The notes below the pieces were generated by a model. That model did no database searches and was not told the DNA's origin. It worked only from the letters and a program-made list of their open reading frames with translations. From Chitinophagaceae bacterium (GTDB taxonomy: Bacteria; Bacteroidota; Bacteroidia; Chitinophagales; Chitinophagaceae), in contig JAHBTJ010000013.1 of NCBI GenBank assembly GCA_019638595.1, positions 168,093-232,092 of the forward strand: a DNA stretch of 64,000 nucleotides, read 5' to 3'. Of the stretch, positions 16,023 through 25,456 are shown in pieces. The first letter of the stretch is position 1. Each line of letters opens with the position of its first letter. A program made the position numbers and the translations under genes.

Positions 16023-18476
16023 TTAAAATTCAGATACCAGCATCAGCCATCTTGCCGCGGGCGCACCCCACAATTCTTTGTAGGTGGCTGTATTGAACTG
16101 TGGCCAGTAGGGCTGGTCTTCGTTAAAGTAGGATTGCATACCCACAGGTATACCACCTGTTGTTTCGCCGGGCAGAGCTGTATATAATTGCGGGTAGTTG
16201 CTGCCTTCGCCATAAATGAGCGATTGCCCGAACGGGTTTTTGCCAACTATCCACGATAGCTGTTGTTCGGCAATATCTTCCAGTACGGGATCTTTTAAAA
16301 ATTTAGCACAGATGGCGGCAGCCTTGCCGGTGGCCAGCGTTACGGCGCCATTGCCTTTAAACGAGAACCATACAGGAAAAAAGCGCAACCTGTGCTCATC
16401 ATCCAGCTTTATGCCGTTTTCAAACTGTTCTTTGTAATCATTGTCAGCTCCGCTTCTTATACCAACCTGCACCGCGTAAAAGTTGGCCGAATCCTTCACT
16501 TCATCGCGGTGGTAAACGCCGCTGGGTACCATTCCATAGGGTTGCACATACTGCATGATCTTTTTAAGATAGTTGCCATACAGGCTGATGGACTTCATCC
16601 ATTTCGGGTAGTCGGCATGGTTAGGCTGTAATTCGCATAAAGCGGCAAGCGCCTCCATGTAGGCATAGTCCCTGGACTGATGTGTATAATGTACGATGGA
16701 TCTTTTATCCAGATCGCGATAAAAAAAGCCCGACAGCCCTTCTTTATCTTTCAGCGGTTCTGTGCGCTGGCACTGAAGTGTATAGTTGATTGCTTTCACC
16801 GCTTCGGCAGCATATTGTTTATCACCCGTAAGCCGGTACAGCATGCTGGCAGCCCAGGAAATATTAGCCATGTACTGGCTTTGAGAAGCCATGCCGGCAT
16901 GTCCTCCGCCTTTTTTAACCAGCTCCGCATACCCAAGTTTTGAAAAGCGTTCCATGGCAAATTCAAAATCCTGTATGGCTATCTTTTTCAGGTTGTTTTT
17001 CAAAGCTTCATCCCTGTCTGTCATTTTTGATGCACAGGCTTCAATGCCTGCAAGCAAAAAATTTTCGAGCGCTCCGTTATATACCAGCACTTCCCTTCTG
17101 GCGGTATCATCTATAGTGCCAATGATCCCATCGGTCCAAAAATTGGTGCCCCAGGTCTGCGCCCTGTATCCATTGCCCAGGCGCGAACGCATTACAAAAT
17201 CCATTCCCCACAAAGCTTCTTCCATCAGGCGGTTATAGAGCTGTAGATTATTTTTTTCTTTTGCACGGCCTGCCATCTGCAACAATGACAATGATATTTC
17301 ACCCGTTTGCAGTGTTTGCTGCGACATATCCGCCGCATCGTGCCAGCCGCCATTGATGGGGATGATCTTTCCATTAAAATTGGCATGAAGATCTGTATGA
17401 CAGGCGCCGTGTTTGCCCGGTACCGGGAAACCACATCTTTCCGCATACAGAAAGTTCAGAATGCGCCACACAGAGTTATCCCACACATCTTTATTAATAT
17501 AAAAAGGCAATGTTTCCACTGAACCAACCTGTATGGTATATTGCCCGGGCGTTTTAAAGGAAGAAAAATCAATGGTTGTAAAGGAGCCGATAGCGGTATT
17601 TTGCTGCTGTGTTTTCCCGGTATGCACAATCTTTTTTGTCCTGGCATCTTTCAGCCGGAAAGTGCCATCGTTCTTTTCCACATTTACAATAGCCGTTTTT
17701 TTACTTCCGGTCCTGTAGCCGGAAGTTGAAAAAATGATCCGGTCCCGCGCAGGTGCCCATCCGCGAACGGTTTCCGGGTTATCCACTGTTTGCAACTCTA
17801 CTGCATCTATGTCAAATACCAGGGAGTCTCCCATTGTTAGCTCTTTACCGAATATTTCAATGGCAAATGATATTTTGGTAATTTTATCGCGTGCAAGTCC
17901 TGTCATTTCAACAAAGCACTCATTCCACTGACCATTTTTTAAATTTATTTCATGATAGCCTTCCCTGCCGTAGGGATCCGGTATTTTAACAGCTCCATCG
18001 TTTTCTACATACAAATTCAAATAAATGCTTCTTGCCCCTTCACAATTGGGATAGATATAAAATTTCAGCCGGTTGTATTTTTCCCAGTTGGCGCCTCCCA
18101 CGTCAAAGGAAGCGAGGCAGGTGCCCCGTCCTAATCCCCATTCGGGAATAGTGGCAGAAGTAGCGGGAGCCTCCAGCCTCAGGCTGTATTTGCCGGATTT
18201 ACTGCGCCCGGATGTTCGTGATATTTTACCAATGCCTTTATGACTCCATACACCGATATCGTCCATATCGCAAAGCATTACCGTATTCAACACCTTCTTT
18301 TTAATTCCAAAAGTTTCAAAAGCTTTGGATTCATCTAATGGTAGCAGGCTGTAGTGGATATATCCTGTTTGCAGCAATTCCTTGTTGAGTTGTTCGTCTA
18401 TTTGAGCAGAAGCAGGGCCGACAGCAAAAAAAAAGCAGGCAACAGCCATACCGGTAAAGCCAGATAGTTTTGACAT
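16023..18476 (-). CDS. Secreted glycoside hydrolase family 9 enzyme
   Basis: An 817-aa protein with signal peptide (residues 1-24, cleaved after PASA). A beta-jelly-roll domain (about 65-230, with SIYLNLYVENDG) comes first, then a CelD_N-type Ig-like domain (about 235-320, IFSTSGYRTGSKKTAIV), then an (alpha/alpha)6 GH9 catalytic domain (about 335-810). Motifs are GGWHDAADMSQQT with the candidate catalytic base Asp, and the C-terminal YKELWGAPAARW holding the candidate acid Glu. GH9 enzymes act on beta-1,4-glucans; some Bacteroidota members cleave other beta-glycans or act as exo-glucosaminidases. It is 179 bp downstream of the AraC regulator on the same strand and belongs with the adjoining utilization locus. 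Confidence 0.85.
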   Translation of the reverse strand: MSKLSGFTGMAVACFFFAVGPASAQIDEQLNKELLQTGYIHYSLLPLDESKAFETFGIKKKVLNTVMLCDMDDIGVWSHKGIGKISRTSGRSKSGKYSLRLEAPATSATIPEWGLGRGTCLASFDVGGANWEKYNRLKFYIYPNCEGARSIYLNLYVENDGAVKIPDPYGREGYHEINLKNGQWNECFVEMTGLARDKITKISFAIEIFGKELTMGDSLVFDIDAVELQTVDNPETVRGWAPARDRIIFSTSGYRTGSKKTAIVNVEKNDGTFRLKDARTKKIVHTGKTQQQNTAIGSFTTIDFSSFKTPGQYTIQVGSVETLPFYINKDVWDNSVWRILNFLYAERCGFPVPGKHGACHTDLHANFNGKIIPINGGWHDAADMSQQTLQTGEISLSLLQMAGRAKEKNNLQLYNRLMEEALWGMDFVMRSRLGNGYRAQTWGTNFWTDGIIGTIDDTARREVLVYNGALENFLLAGIEACASKMTDRDEALKNNLKKIAIQDFEFAMERFSKLGYAELVKKGGGHAGMASQSQYMANISWAASMLYRLTGDKQYAAEAVKAINYTLQCQRTEPLKDKEGLSGFFYRDLDKRSIVHYTHQSRDYAYMEALAALCELQPNHADYPKWMKSISLYGNYLKKIMQYVQPYGMVPSGVYHRDEVKDSANFYAVQVGIRSGADNDYKEQFENGIKLDDEHRLRFFPVWFSFKGNGAVTLATGKAAAICAKFLKDPVLEDIAEQQLSWIVGKNPFGQSLIYGEGSNYPQLYTALPGETTGGIPVGMQSYFNEDQPYWPQFNTATYKELWGAPAARWLMLVSEF

Positions 18477-18654
18477 GATGTAGAAGAATTATTGTTTCCT
18501 GAAATTTAGTTCATTATGGAATACCGCCGGTTAAAATATCTTTAATAATTATAATTGCCGGTTGGAGCTGATTAAAAAAAATGAGAGATGCAGAATACCA
18601 GATCAAAGTTTTTTGATGCCGTTATTGCATGGGCTTAGATATCTTTACCATCAA

Positions 18655-19521
18655 TTATATTTTTAGCCTTTTCCGGTATTCTGAAGGAGTTTGCCCGATA
18701 ATTGACTTAAAAAATTTATTGAAATTGGCGGGATTGTTATATCCACTCTTATAGCATGCGTCGGAAACTGAATACTTTTCTTCCTGTAGAAGGCGGCATG
18801 CATGCCCAATCCTAAGTTCATTCAAAAATTGCGTAAAAGATTTCTGGGTACGACTTTTAAAGAATCTGCAAAATGAATTGGAGGTCATGTTGCACATGTC
18901 TGCTATCTCTTTCAAATCAATATTTCTGCTAAAATTCAGCATTAAAAATTGATAAACATTACTTAACCGGTCAGTGTCTTTTTCAGCATACATGTTTTTA
19001 AAAGACATACTTGCCAGGTATTCATATTCTTTTGATGTGGCAAGAATTTCAATAGCTTGTAAGAAGCGAATAATTTTATTAAAGCCGCTCTCTTTTTCAA
19101 TATTGGCTAATATGCCGCATACCTTTTCATTGCATTTTCCTCGAAATATTAATCCTCGTGTTGCTTTTCGGATTAGTTCATTAGCCACTTTTGTTATTTC
19201 AGGGTCATCTACCAGGTTTAATAAAAATGTAGGTGAAAAATATATTACGGTTGCTTTTACGCGCCTGGATTGTGTGCTTTTGTGAAACATTTCGTCATTT
19301 CGCCAAATGTGCGGCAAATTAGGCCCCATTAATACCAGGTCATTATCTTTAAAATTACCGATGTTATCACCTACTATTCTTTTGCCGAAACTTTTTTCGA
19401 CCCAAACCAGTTCACATGAGCTGTGAAAATGGAAAGGTGCATTTAAATAGTGTTGGTTTACCTTTTTTATACGAATCGAATTAGATCCGGTAAGATTAAC
19501 ATCAATCAGTTCAGCCTTCAT
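18655..19521 (-). CDS. AraC-family transcriptional regulator with cupin sensor domain
   Basis: A 288-aa cytoplasmic regulator. The N-terminal cupin (residues about 15-110: FHFHSSCELVWVEKSFG, NDLVLMGPNLPHIWRN) would bind a sugar. The C-terminal AraC DNA-binding domain has two helix-turn-helix motifs (LKEIADMCNMTSNSFCRFFK and VSDACYKSGYNNPANFNKFF) and ends with the usual GQTPSEYRKRL. It is divergent from susC with 176 bp between them, so it most likely controls susC and the following genes, and possibly GH9 downstream of itself. This kind of cytoplasmic control contrasts with the sigma/anti-sigma pair of the second locus. Confidence 0.9.
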   Translation of the reverse strand: MKAELIDVNLTGSNSIRIKKVNQHYLNAPFHFHSSCELVWVEKSFGKRIVGDNIGNFKDNDLVLMGPNLPHIWRNDEMFHKSTQSRRVKATVIYFSPTFLLNLVDDPEITKVANELIRKATRGLIFRGKCNEKVCGILANIEKESGFNKIIRFLQAIEILATSKEYEYLASMSFKNMYAEKDTDRLSNVYQFLMLNFSRNIDLKEIADMCNMTSNSFCRFFKSRTQKSFTQFLNELRIGHACRLLQEEKYSVSDACYKSGYNNPANFNKFFKSIIGQTPSEYRKRLKI

Positions 19522-19670
19522 GGAAAATTAGTTTTGGAATAGAAAGTTAACAAAAATGGCAGTAATTATCAACTCCATAATCCCGCACAATAGGATAAAC
19601 CTCTTAAATAATGGTAAGATAGTTTAAGTATAGGCTAAGCAAGTTGTAGGAAGAAGGGTTAGGTGAACAC

Positions 19671-19678
19671 TATTTTTG
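19671..19678 (+). promoter_or_regulatory. -7 promoter element TATTTTTG of the first susC
   Basis: TATTTTTG at 19671-19678 fits TAnnTTTG. Transcription would start near 19685, leaving a leader of only about 13 nt before the ATG at 19698. A TTG at 19644-19646 is 24 bp upstream, somewhat farther than usual for a -33 element, so an activator (the AraC protein) may be needed. Confidence 0.5.
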
Positions 19679-19697
19679 TTTTCCAAAAAAATAGAAC

Positions 19698-22600
19698 ATG
19701 CAATTTTTAAAACGACTGCTATTGTTGTTTTTAGTTTCAAGTACAACAACAATTTTTGCCCAATCACGAAATGTAAAGGGCAGTGTTACAGATGTTATTT
19801 CAGGAAACGCTATCCAGGGTGCAACCGTATCGCTCAAGGGATCTTCCAGAAATACAGTAACCAATAATAATGGCGAGTTTACTATCCAGGTCAATCAAAC
19901 AGGCCAAGCTGTGTTAATTATTACTTCGGTAGGGTATATTTCTAAAGAAGTGGAGGTTAAAGATGATGGTAATGTTAATGTTGTTTTAGAGCAAGATGCT
20001 AAAATGCAAGATGAAGTTGTTGTAGTAGCATATGGATCACAAAAAAGGTCTTCTTTGACTTCTGCGGTATCCACAGTAAATGCAAAAAAGTTAACGGATG
20101 TACCAACGGCTAATGTAACCAATGCAATTGGGGGCCGTGCACCAGGTGTTCTTTTTAAACAGCAAAGCGGTGAACCAGGATATGATGAGGCGACTATTCG
20201 TATACGTGGTATAGGAACAATTGGTAATGCAAATGCACTCGTTATCATTGATGGAGTAGAAAGACCCTTAAATTCAATAGATCCTCATGATATTCAAAGT
20301 TTTTCCGTACTAAAAGATGCCGCTTCAGTAGCTCCATATGGGGTTAGAGGCGCTAATGGCATTATTTTAGTCACTACAAAAAGAGGTACGGGGTCGGGAA
20401 AGTTTTCGCTGACGTATGATGGTAAAACCGGTTGGACTACACCTGCCGTGTTGCCTAAGCCACTTAATAGCTTTGAATGGGCTACATTAAAAAATGAAGG
20501 AGCTCGTAACCAGGGGGTAGCTGAGCCATATGATGCTGAAGCATTGCAAAAGTTTAAGGATGGGAGTGACCCTGATTTTTATGCAAATTCGAATGCTGTT
20601 GACCTGCTTTTAAAAACCGGCCGTTTGCAACAGCATAATCTTTCTGTAACAGGAGGCAATGAAGCTATTTCCTTTTATAGCTCCCTGGGGTATGTAGATC
20701 AAACCGCTATGTGGGGAGAGGCTACAAGGTTTAGACGGTATACTGTTAGATCAAATGTTGATGCCAGGATTACGACCACTACTAAATTGGGACTTGATTT
20801 TACCGGAATTTTCAGGGATGCAAATTTTCCGGGGGCAGCAGGCGGCCCAGGATTTATATTGTTCGGTTTATACAGGCTTAATCCAACTAACCCAATATTT
20901 TACTCGGATGGTAAACCCGCAGGTTACTTTGAAAGAAATCCTTATCTGGATATTAACGGTAGTGGATATTTTAAGGAGAATCATTATACTCAAATGATCA
21001 CATTAAAATTAGAACAAAAAATTCCTTTTGTACCCGGAATGACATTGCGAGGTAATATTAGCATAGATAAATATGACGAATCAGATAAGCAATGGCGTAT
21101 ACCGTATACATTTTATCAGATAAACCCCGATAGAACCTTTATCAGTGCAAAAGGTAATGTGCCTAAGCCAAGCCTGAACGAATCTTATGAATTCAAACGC
21201 AGGATCAACTCCCAAATCATGGTGGCGTATAATAACAGCTTTGGAGCGCATGGGGTTGATTTACTTGGTGTTTTTGAACCGAGAATTGACAGGCAGAGTC
21301 TTATTTCCGCAGGTAGAACTAATTACGAACTTTTTATTGATGAACTCTCTAATTCCGGTAACAGCAATCCTGCAGATAGAAGTAATGGCGGAGGTTCAAG
21401 CAAAATTACACAGGTGGGATATGTATACAAAGCCGGTTACAACTATAGTGGAAAATATATGTTTGAGGCTGCTGGGCGTTATGATGGTCAATCCTATTTT
21501 TCTCCTTATCTGCCACAAGGTAAGTATGCATTTTTCCCAAGCTTTTCAGCAGCATGGCGTGTAAGCGAAGAAAATTTTATGAAAGGGCTTGCAGCTATTG
21601 ATAACTTAAAAATCAGAGGTTCATGGGGTAAGTCAGGTAACCTGGCAGATCAGTCTTTTCAATATTTACGCCTGTATCAGCTTGGCAATCCTTACCTTTT
21701 TAACAATGTTGCCAATGCCAGCGTATACGAAGTTCGGGAGCCGAGCTTGCAGATAACCTGGGAGAAGGCGATTAAAACAGATATTGGATTTGAATTAAGC
21801 ATGTGGGGCGGCTTGCTGGGCATTGAAGCTGATTATTTTAAAGAAAAAAGGAATGATATGCTATTGGCATCTACAGCAATTTTACCTGTAGAATACGGCA
21901 TCGGCATTGGTCAGGAGAATACCGGCAGGATGGAAAACAGTGGGTTTGATTTTAAAATTTCTTCAAATTATATTGTCAATAAAAATCTTTCTCTTTATGG
22001 GGCCTTCAACTTCACTTACGCAAAAAATAAAATCGTAAACATTAACGAAGCGGAATCTATCAAAAACAATCCTAACAGAACACAAATAGGTAAGCCTTAT
22101 GGTACAGATTTTATGTATGAGGCATTAGGTTTATTCCAGTCTGAAGATGAAATAAGTAGAACACCTTATGCTGCCGCATTGGGTACTGTTAAACCGGGCG
22201 ATATTAAATATAACGATCTTAATGAAGATGGCAAACTCAATAGTGATGACCTGAAGGCTATTGGGAATCCCTTGTTTCCCCGGGTTGTTTATGGTTTTGA
22301 AGGTGGTGTAAATTATAAGAATTTTCAGTTAGATATGTTGTGGCAGGGAGCAGCCGGCGTAAGCTTTTATCTGTCAGGTTGGGCTGCACAGCCATTTAAT
22401 CAGGGTAATGGTATTGCATTTCAGCATCAGCTGGATGTTTGGAGCCCTGAGAATCCAGACGCATCCCTGCCCAGGATTGTGGCAAATCCCGATAGCTATC
22501 CGTACAACTATTATCGTTCCTCTTTCTGGCAACGTAATGGCAATTACATACGGCTTAAATCATTATCTCTCGGTTATACATTTAGTAAAGTTGTTAAAGG

Positions 22601-22745
22601 CATCAATTCTATTAAGCTATATGCTGCAGGCCAAAACCTGTTAACATTCGCTAAACTTAATTACTGGGATCCCGAAACTCCCAGCACTACAGATTTTTAT
22701 TATAATGAAAAAGCCATTTCAGTTGGTGCAACCATAAACTTTTAA
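19698..22745 (+). CDS. susC: SusC-like TonB-dependent outer-membrane transporter
   Basis: A 1015-aa protein: signal peptide (1-22, ends IFAQ), a CarboxypepD_reg-like beta-sandwich (about 25-100, VKGSVTDVISGNAIQGATVS), a TonB box region (DEVVVVAYGSQKRSSLTSAVS), a plug domain (about 120-230, with VLKDAASVAPYGVRGANGII) and a beta-barrel to the C-terminal strand ending AISVGATINF. It has no STN domain, so it is not a sigma/FecR-signalling transporter. With the SusD partner six bases downstream it should import oligosaccharides across the outer membrane. First gene of the AraC-controlled locus. Confidence 0.95.
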   Translation: MQFLKRLLLLFLVSSTTTIFAQSRNVKGSVTDVISGNAIQGATVSLKGSSRNTVTNNNGEFTIQVNQTGQAVLIITSVGYISKEVEVKDDGNVNVVLEQDAKMQDEVVVVAYGSQKRSSLTSAVSTVNAKKLTDVPTANVTNAIGGRAPGVLFKQQSGEPGYDEATIRIRGIGTIGNANALVIIDGVERPLNSIDPHDIQSFSVLKDAASVAPYGVRGANGIILVTTKRGTGSGKFSLTYDGKTGWTTPAVLPKPLNSFEWATLKNEGARNQGVAEPYDAEALQKFKDGSDPDFYANSNAVDLLLKTGRLQQHNLSVTGGNEAISFYSSLGYVDQTAMWGEATRFRRYTVRSNVDARITTTTKLGLDFTGIFRDANFPGAAGGPGFILFGLYRLNPTNPIFYSDGKPAGYFERNPYLDINGSGYFKENHYTQMITLKLEQKIPFVPGMTLRGNISIDKYDESDKQWRIPYTFYQINPDRTFISAKGNVPKPSLNESYEFKRRINSQIMVAYNNSFGAHGVDLLGVFEPRIDRQSLISAGRTNYELFIDELSNSGNSNPADRSNGGGSSKITQVGYVYKAGYNYSGKYMFEAAGRYDGQSYFSPYLPQGKYAFFPSFSAAWRVSEENFMKGLAAIDNLKIRGSWGKSGNLADQSFQYLRLYQLGNPYLFNNVANASVYEVREPSLQITWEKAIKTDIGFELSMWGGLLGIEADYFKEKRNDMLLASTAILPVEYGIGIGQENTGRMENSGFDFKISSNYIVNKNLSLYGAFNFTYAKNKIVNINEAESIKNNPNRTQIGKPYGTDFMYEALGLFQSEDEISRTPYAAALGTVKPGDIKYNDLNEDGKLNSDDLKAIGNPLFPRVVYGFEGGVNYKNFQLDMLWQGAAGVSFYLSGWAAQPFNQGNGIAFQHQLDVWSPENPDASLPRIVANPDSYPYNYYRSSFWQRNGNYIRLKSLSLGYTFSKVVKGINSIKLYAAGQNLLTFAKLNYWDPETPSTTDFYYNEKAISVGATINF

Positions 22746-22750
22746 ACTAT

Positions 22751-24427
22751 TTGTATATGCGCAATAATATCTTTGAACGATTTTATATAAATATAGGGGC
22801 AGCTACAGTAATGCTAATGCTGATATTAAGCTCCTGTAAAAAATCCTTCCTGGAACCCGAAGTAAAAAACAATATTCTTGAAACAGATGTATGGTCTTCT
22901 TATCAGAATGCCAACCTGTTCTTGAATAATATCTATGTAGATCTCCCGGTTAATTTTCTGTTGTTTGATGTGGATCCGTTTGATAATTGGTCGGATAATC
23001 AATTTCCTACATTTTCCTGGGTAACATCAAGAGGAAGCCTTACCCGCAAAGACTATAATACAAGTAATTCTCCTGCCGATGGATGGTGGTCTACTTCCTA
23101 TGCGGTAATACGTAAATGTAACCTGGTACTAAAAAATGTAGAAATGCTGCCAGATATTACAGAGGAACAGAAAAAGGGAATGATCGGTCAGGCAAAGTTT
23201 CTGCGTGCCTATTGGTATTCTACCCTGCTTAACTTTTATGGTGGTGTTCCTCTTATTGAACTTCCTCTTGATAGAAATACGGAAGAAGAAATATTTTATC
23301 CGCGGAGCACAGCGGAAGAAACAGTGAATTTTATTCAAAATGAACTGTCGGCGGCTGCAGATTTGCTGCCTAACGATTGGAGTGGTAATGACAAAGGCCG
23401 GGCTACCAAAGGTGCAGCATTTGCTTTAAAGAATGAGGTAGAGTTATATGCAGGTAAATGGCAGGATTGCGTTAATACGGCCAACAATATATTTACATTG
23501 GGTTTATACTCCCTCGCGCCAGACTATGGAAAAATGTTCGTTCCCGCAGGTGAAAGTGGTCCTGAAGTGATTTTTGAAGTACAATACGATGGAGCCACCA
23601 AAGGGCATGCTGCCGAGGTGTTTCTCAGTCCCCGTACTGATCCACCTACTGGCATTGCTTCAGGTTGGGGACACATACTGCCTACACAGAATTTAATTGA
23701 TGAATATGAATTTACAGATGGAACTGCTGGTAATGATCCTTCGCGTGCAGGTGACCCTTACGTAGGGCGAGATGATCGTTTTTATGCTTCTATCCTTTAC
23801 AATGGTGCGCCGTGGAGGGGAGATACCGTATGGACATATTATGATCCTTCGGTAAATTATTTCAGTAGTTACTTTGATCTTAACCATTCGCACCAGGGGA
23901 CATTAACAGGTTATTATTTTAGAAAATATTTAGATGAAACCTTAACCCCGGCAGAGGCTAATTATTATAATAAGCCCATTAATGGTACTAATGCCATATT
24001 GTTTAGATTGGGAGAAGTGTATCTTAACTATGCAGAAGCAAAAAATGAATTAGGACAGTTTGATGCCGATGCATTAGGTAAACTAAATGAACTAAGAGCA
24101 AGAGGTGGCGTTCCGGACATACCAGCCGGACTGTCACAATCGGAAATGCGCACCCGCATTCGCCATGAAAGAAGAATAGAGCTGGCATTTGAAGGAAAAC
24201 GATATTGGGATATACTACGTTGGGGGACTGCCGAAAATGTATTGAATGGAACATTAAAGGGAATGAAGATCACGAAGAGACCAGGAGGCGGCTGGAGTTA
24301 CGAAATAGTTAATGCCTATGGAGGAGAACGAAAATTTATTGCTCCGAGAGATTATTTGTTCCCGATACCGCAAACTGCAATTGATAGAAATGAGAAACTA
24401 AGTGGACAGCAAAACCCTGGCTGGTAA
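22751..24427 (+). CDS. susD: SusD-like surface glycan-binding lipoprotein
   Basis: A 558-aa protein with a lipoprotein signal (MLMLILSSCKK, Cys at about 29) and the usual RagB/SusD layout: N-terminal SusD-like domain with TPR helices (KFLRAYWYSTLLNFYGGVPLIE) and the C-terminal RagB segment (RLGEVYLNYAEAKNELG, RIRHERRIELAFEGKRYWDILRW, PIPQTAIDRNEKLSGQQNPGW). It forms the lid of the SusC transporter and binds the glycan. A terminator follows at 24474. It is coupled to the preceding susC with a 5-bp gap. Confidence 0.95.
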   Translation: MYMRNNIFERFYINIGAATVMLMLILSSCKKSFLEPEVKNNILETDVWSSYQNANLFLNNIYVDLPVNFLLFDVDPFDNWSDNQFPTFSWVTSRGSLTRKDYNTSNSPADGWWSTSYAVIRKCNLVLKNVEMLPDITEEQKKGMIGQAKFLRAYWYSTLLNFYGGVPLIELPLDRNTEEEIFYPRSTAEETVNFIQNELSAAADLLPNDWSGNDKGRATKGAAFALKNEVELYAGKWQDCVNTANNIFTLGLYSLAPDYGKMFVPAGESGPEVIFEVQYDGATKGHAAEVFLSPRTDPPTGIASGWGHILPTQNLIDEYEFTDGTAGNDPSRAGDPYVGRDDRFYASILYNGAPWRGDTVWTYYDPSVNYFSSYFDLNHSHQGTLTGYYFRKYLDETLTPAEANYYNKPINGTNAILFRLGEVYLNYAEAKNELGQFDADALGKLNELRARGGVPDIPAGLSQSEMRTRIRHERRIELAFEGKRYWDILRWGTAENVLNGTLKGMKITKRPGGGWSYEIVNAYGGERKFIAPRDYLFPIPQTAIDRNEKLSGQQNPGW

Positions 24428-24473
24428 CTATCCTGGACCAAAATATTATTACGCAGTTGGTTTTCTCTTATAT

Positions 24474-24499
24474 AAGCTGGGCATAAAAGCCCGGCTTTA
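24474..24499 (+). terminator. Intrinsic terminator after the first susCD pair
   Basis: AAGCTGGGC (24474-24482) pairs with GCCCGGCTT (24489-24497) with one G-U pair, loop ATAAAA, followed by TAT TC. The short U-tract suggests partial read-through, which would set susCD above the downstream enzyme genes in expression. Confidence 0.6.
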
Positions 24500-24604
24500 T
24501 TCTGAAATTTTTGAAATTGAAAGATTTGTACAATATGTGTGAATAAGGGGAAATAATAGTAGTTGCAAAAAACAATGCGGCAGTACAAGTATTAAAAGTA
24601 TTAG

Positions 24605-25342
24605 ATGAACTTAAATAATATTGATATGGGAAACATAGCAATCAAAGCCGATACAGGCAGCTTATGGAAGTCGGATGAAGAACTATTTGCTATTGTAAGA
24701 AAAGAATTATACACTGCTGTTGTAGGAGATATAATGGACAAAATGGGATTGCAGCACCAGTTTCTTCCGCCTCAAATAAAACCACTCAGGCAGGATATGT
24801 TTGTAGTTGGCCGGGCAATGACGGTACTGGAGGCAGATGTATTCGGTGAAAATGGCAATAGTAATCTATTGCTTACCAAGCCTTTTGGATTAATGCTTGA
24901 AGCGCTTGATGATTTGAAAAATAATGAAGTATACCTCTGCTCGGGAGCATCACCTACTTATGCTTTATGGGGAGAGCTTATGAGTGCAAGAGCAATCAAA
25001 TTAGGTGCGGCCGGGGCGATAGTTGATGGTTATTCACGCGATACCAATGGAATACTTAACCTTAATTTTCCAACTTTCTCATACGGAAGGTATGCACAGG
25101 ATCAGGCTCCAAGAGGGAAAGTTATAGACTTTAGGGTACCCCTGGAAATAAAAGGCGTAAGAGTTGTAAGTGGCGATATTGTTGTTGGAGATAATGATGG
25201 TGTTTGCATTGTGCCGGAATATGCTGCAAAAGATGTTTTTAGGCAGGCAATCGAAAAAGCGAGAGGCGAAAAAATGGTTCGAATAAAAATTGAAGAGGGT
25301 ATGAGCGCAAAAGACGCATTTGAAAAGTATGGAATAATGTAA
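24605..25342 (+). CDS. RraA-family protein (possible aldolase or decarboxylase)
   Basis: A 245-aa cytoplasmic protein of the RraA/HMG-aldolase family: AVVGDIMDKMGLQHQFLPP, GRAMTVLEAD, and the substrate/metal motif GAAGAIVDGYSRDTNGI with the conserved R-D pair (about residues 140-150). Family members include 4-hydroxy-4-methyl-2-oxoglutarate aldolase and oxaloacetate decarboxylase; others inhibit RNase E. In this context, with an enolase-superfamily dehydratase, an SDR and a transporter, a role in cleaving a 2-oxo acid made from a sugar acid is likelier than RNase control. ATG 24605 is used; MGNIAIKADTG (24626) is an alternative start. Confidence 0.8.
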   Translation: MNLNNIDMGNIAIKADTGSLWKSDEELFAIVRKELYTAVVGDIMDKMGLQHQFLPPQIKPLRQDMFVVGRAMTVLEADVFGENGNSNLLLTKPFGLMLEALDDLKNNEVYLCSGASPTYALWGELMSARAIKLGAAGAIVDGYSRDTNGILNLNFPTFSYGRYAQDQAPRGKVIDFRVPLEIKGVRVVSGDIVVGDNDGVCIVPEYAAKDVFRQAIEKARGEKMVRIKIEEGMSAKDAFEKYGIM

Positions 25343-25456
25343 TGAACAGCTAACTACCTTATATGCCTGATAATACTTGCCCGTATTTGGGAAAGTAAGG
25401 ATAGCTCCTTTTTGAAAGACGTAGTATCTGTTTATTGATTAAACTGTCATGCTTGT